In this document: positions 63,678 to 64,000 of the stretch, one piece after another
Numbering within the stretch: the stretch's first letter is position 1
Layout of the letters: each line of letters begins with the position of its first letter
Assembly: GCA_037389465.1 (NCBI GenBank)
Contig: JAZARR010000231.1
Location: 558,001-622,000 of the forward strand
Length of the DNA stretch: 64,000 nt
Direction of reading: 5' to 3'
Origin: Baylisascaris procyonis
Lineage: Eukaryota; Nematoda; Chromadorea; Rhabditida; Ascarididae
Made by a program: the position numbers and the translations under genes
Notes under the pieces: generated by a model
What the model was told of the DNA's origin: nothing
The model's input: the letters and a program-made list of their open reading frames with translations, nothing else
The model's database searches: none

Positions 63678-64000
63678 GTATGATATTTCCTATTTATCAA
63701 AATTCTCATCACATATCATCGACTCACTTCCTGAATCATCTTAATCGAGTTTTCTACTAGGATTCTTATCTATGATGTAGATCAATAACTATTTTATCAA
63801 TTCTTAAACCAACGGTGACTTATTGAAAACTTTTTAGCACACATCAATTATGAGATCTAAATTTGAATTACTGGATATTTTTCTGCTACATTCAAGCTAA
63901 ATGAACTGTGGCGCGTATGTGAGAGTGCCTAACTTGTGACAAGGCTTGAAGTGGAAATGAGAAGGAAAGTTTGTTAGGCGGCTATAAAATTTGTAGAGAA
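63678..64000. other. Intron of hydrolase copy 2 running off the window
   Basis: It begins with GTATGA after the fifth exon. No further exon is recognisable before the end; the next expected one would match the 90-nt sixth exon of copy 1 (VLIAYSGSDP). Confidence 0.6.

Noticed and set aside
1..64000. Spliced-leader RNA genes, rRNA, CRISPR arrays and bacterial operons
   Set aside because: No spliced-leader sequence, rRNA segment or regularly spaced repeat array was seen; the splice structure shows that the DNA is eukaryotic.

Overview
This window is eukaryotic nuclear DNA, almost certainly from a nematode and probably a clade V (rhabditid/strongylid) parasite such as a hookworm relative. The sequence is AT-rich. 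Its genes are cut into many short exons (about 50-250 nt) with TTTCAG-like acceptors and introns that often exceed 1 kb. Several proteins look typical of nematodes: a protein tyrosine phosphatase with a basic N-terminal tail, a secreted Cys-type glutathione peroxidase, and a tandem pair of HGAPG/GHSRG alpha/beta hydrolases. The species call is inference; no rRNA, mitochondrial or spliced-leader gene is present to fix it. All gene models were built by hand from exon phase and splice sites.

Layout. Minus strand, 1.8-8.6 kb: an active-site-complete tyrosine phosphatase whose 5' end is unresolved. Minus strand, 11.6-13.2 kb: a small single-pass membrane protein. Minus strand, 16.0-22.8 kb: a complete fructose-1,6-bisphosphatase (7 exons, 339 aa). 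Plus strand, 28.0-37.2 kb: an 8-exon, 488-aa membrane-anchored methyltransferase-like protein that looks internally duplicated. Plus strand, 40.4-43.2 kb: a 5-exon secreted glutathione peroxidase (192 aa). Plus strand, 45.7-46.5 kb: the last two exons of an unrecognised charged protein. Plus strand, 49.5-56.2 kb: alpha/beta hydrolase copy 1 (7 exons, 313 aa). Plus strand, from 59.9 kb past the window end: hydrolase copy 2, with the same internal exon lengths but a presequence-like N-terminal extension.

The genes do not form one pathway. FBPase is the gluconeogenic control enzyme. About 2.5 kb upstream of its start lies a 16-bp tandem repeat carrying forkhead (FOXO/DAF-16-type) cores. The hydrolase pair is a clear local duplication.

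Between and inside the genes are microsatellites, a 47-bp triplicate and several GC-rich inserts that stand out from the AT-rich background. The most interesting non-coding signals are three consecutive hairpins, one with a UUCG tetraloop, inside the methyltransferase intron at 36.4 kb; a tRNA-Ala-like sequence inside a roughly 200-bp insert bounded by inverted and 12-bp direct repeats at 47.0 kb; and a GC-rich block ending in a cruciform inside the peroxidase intron at 41 kb.
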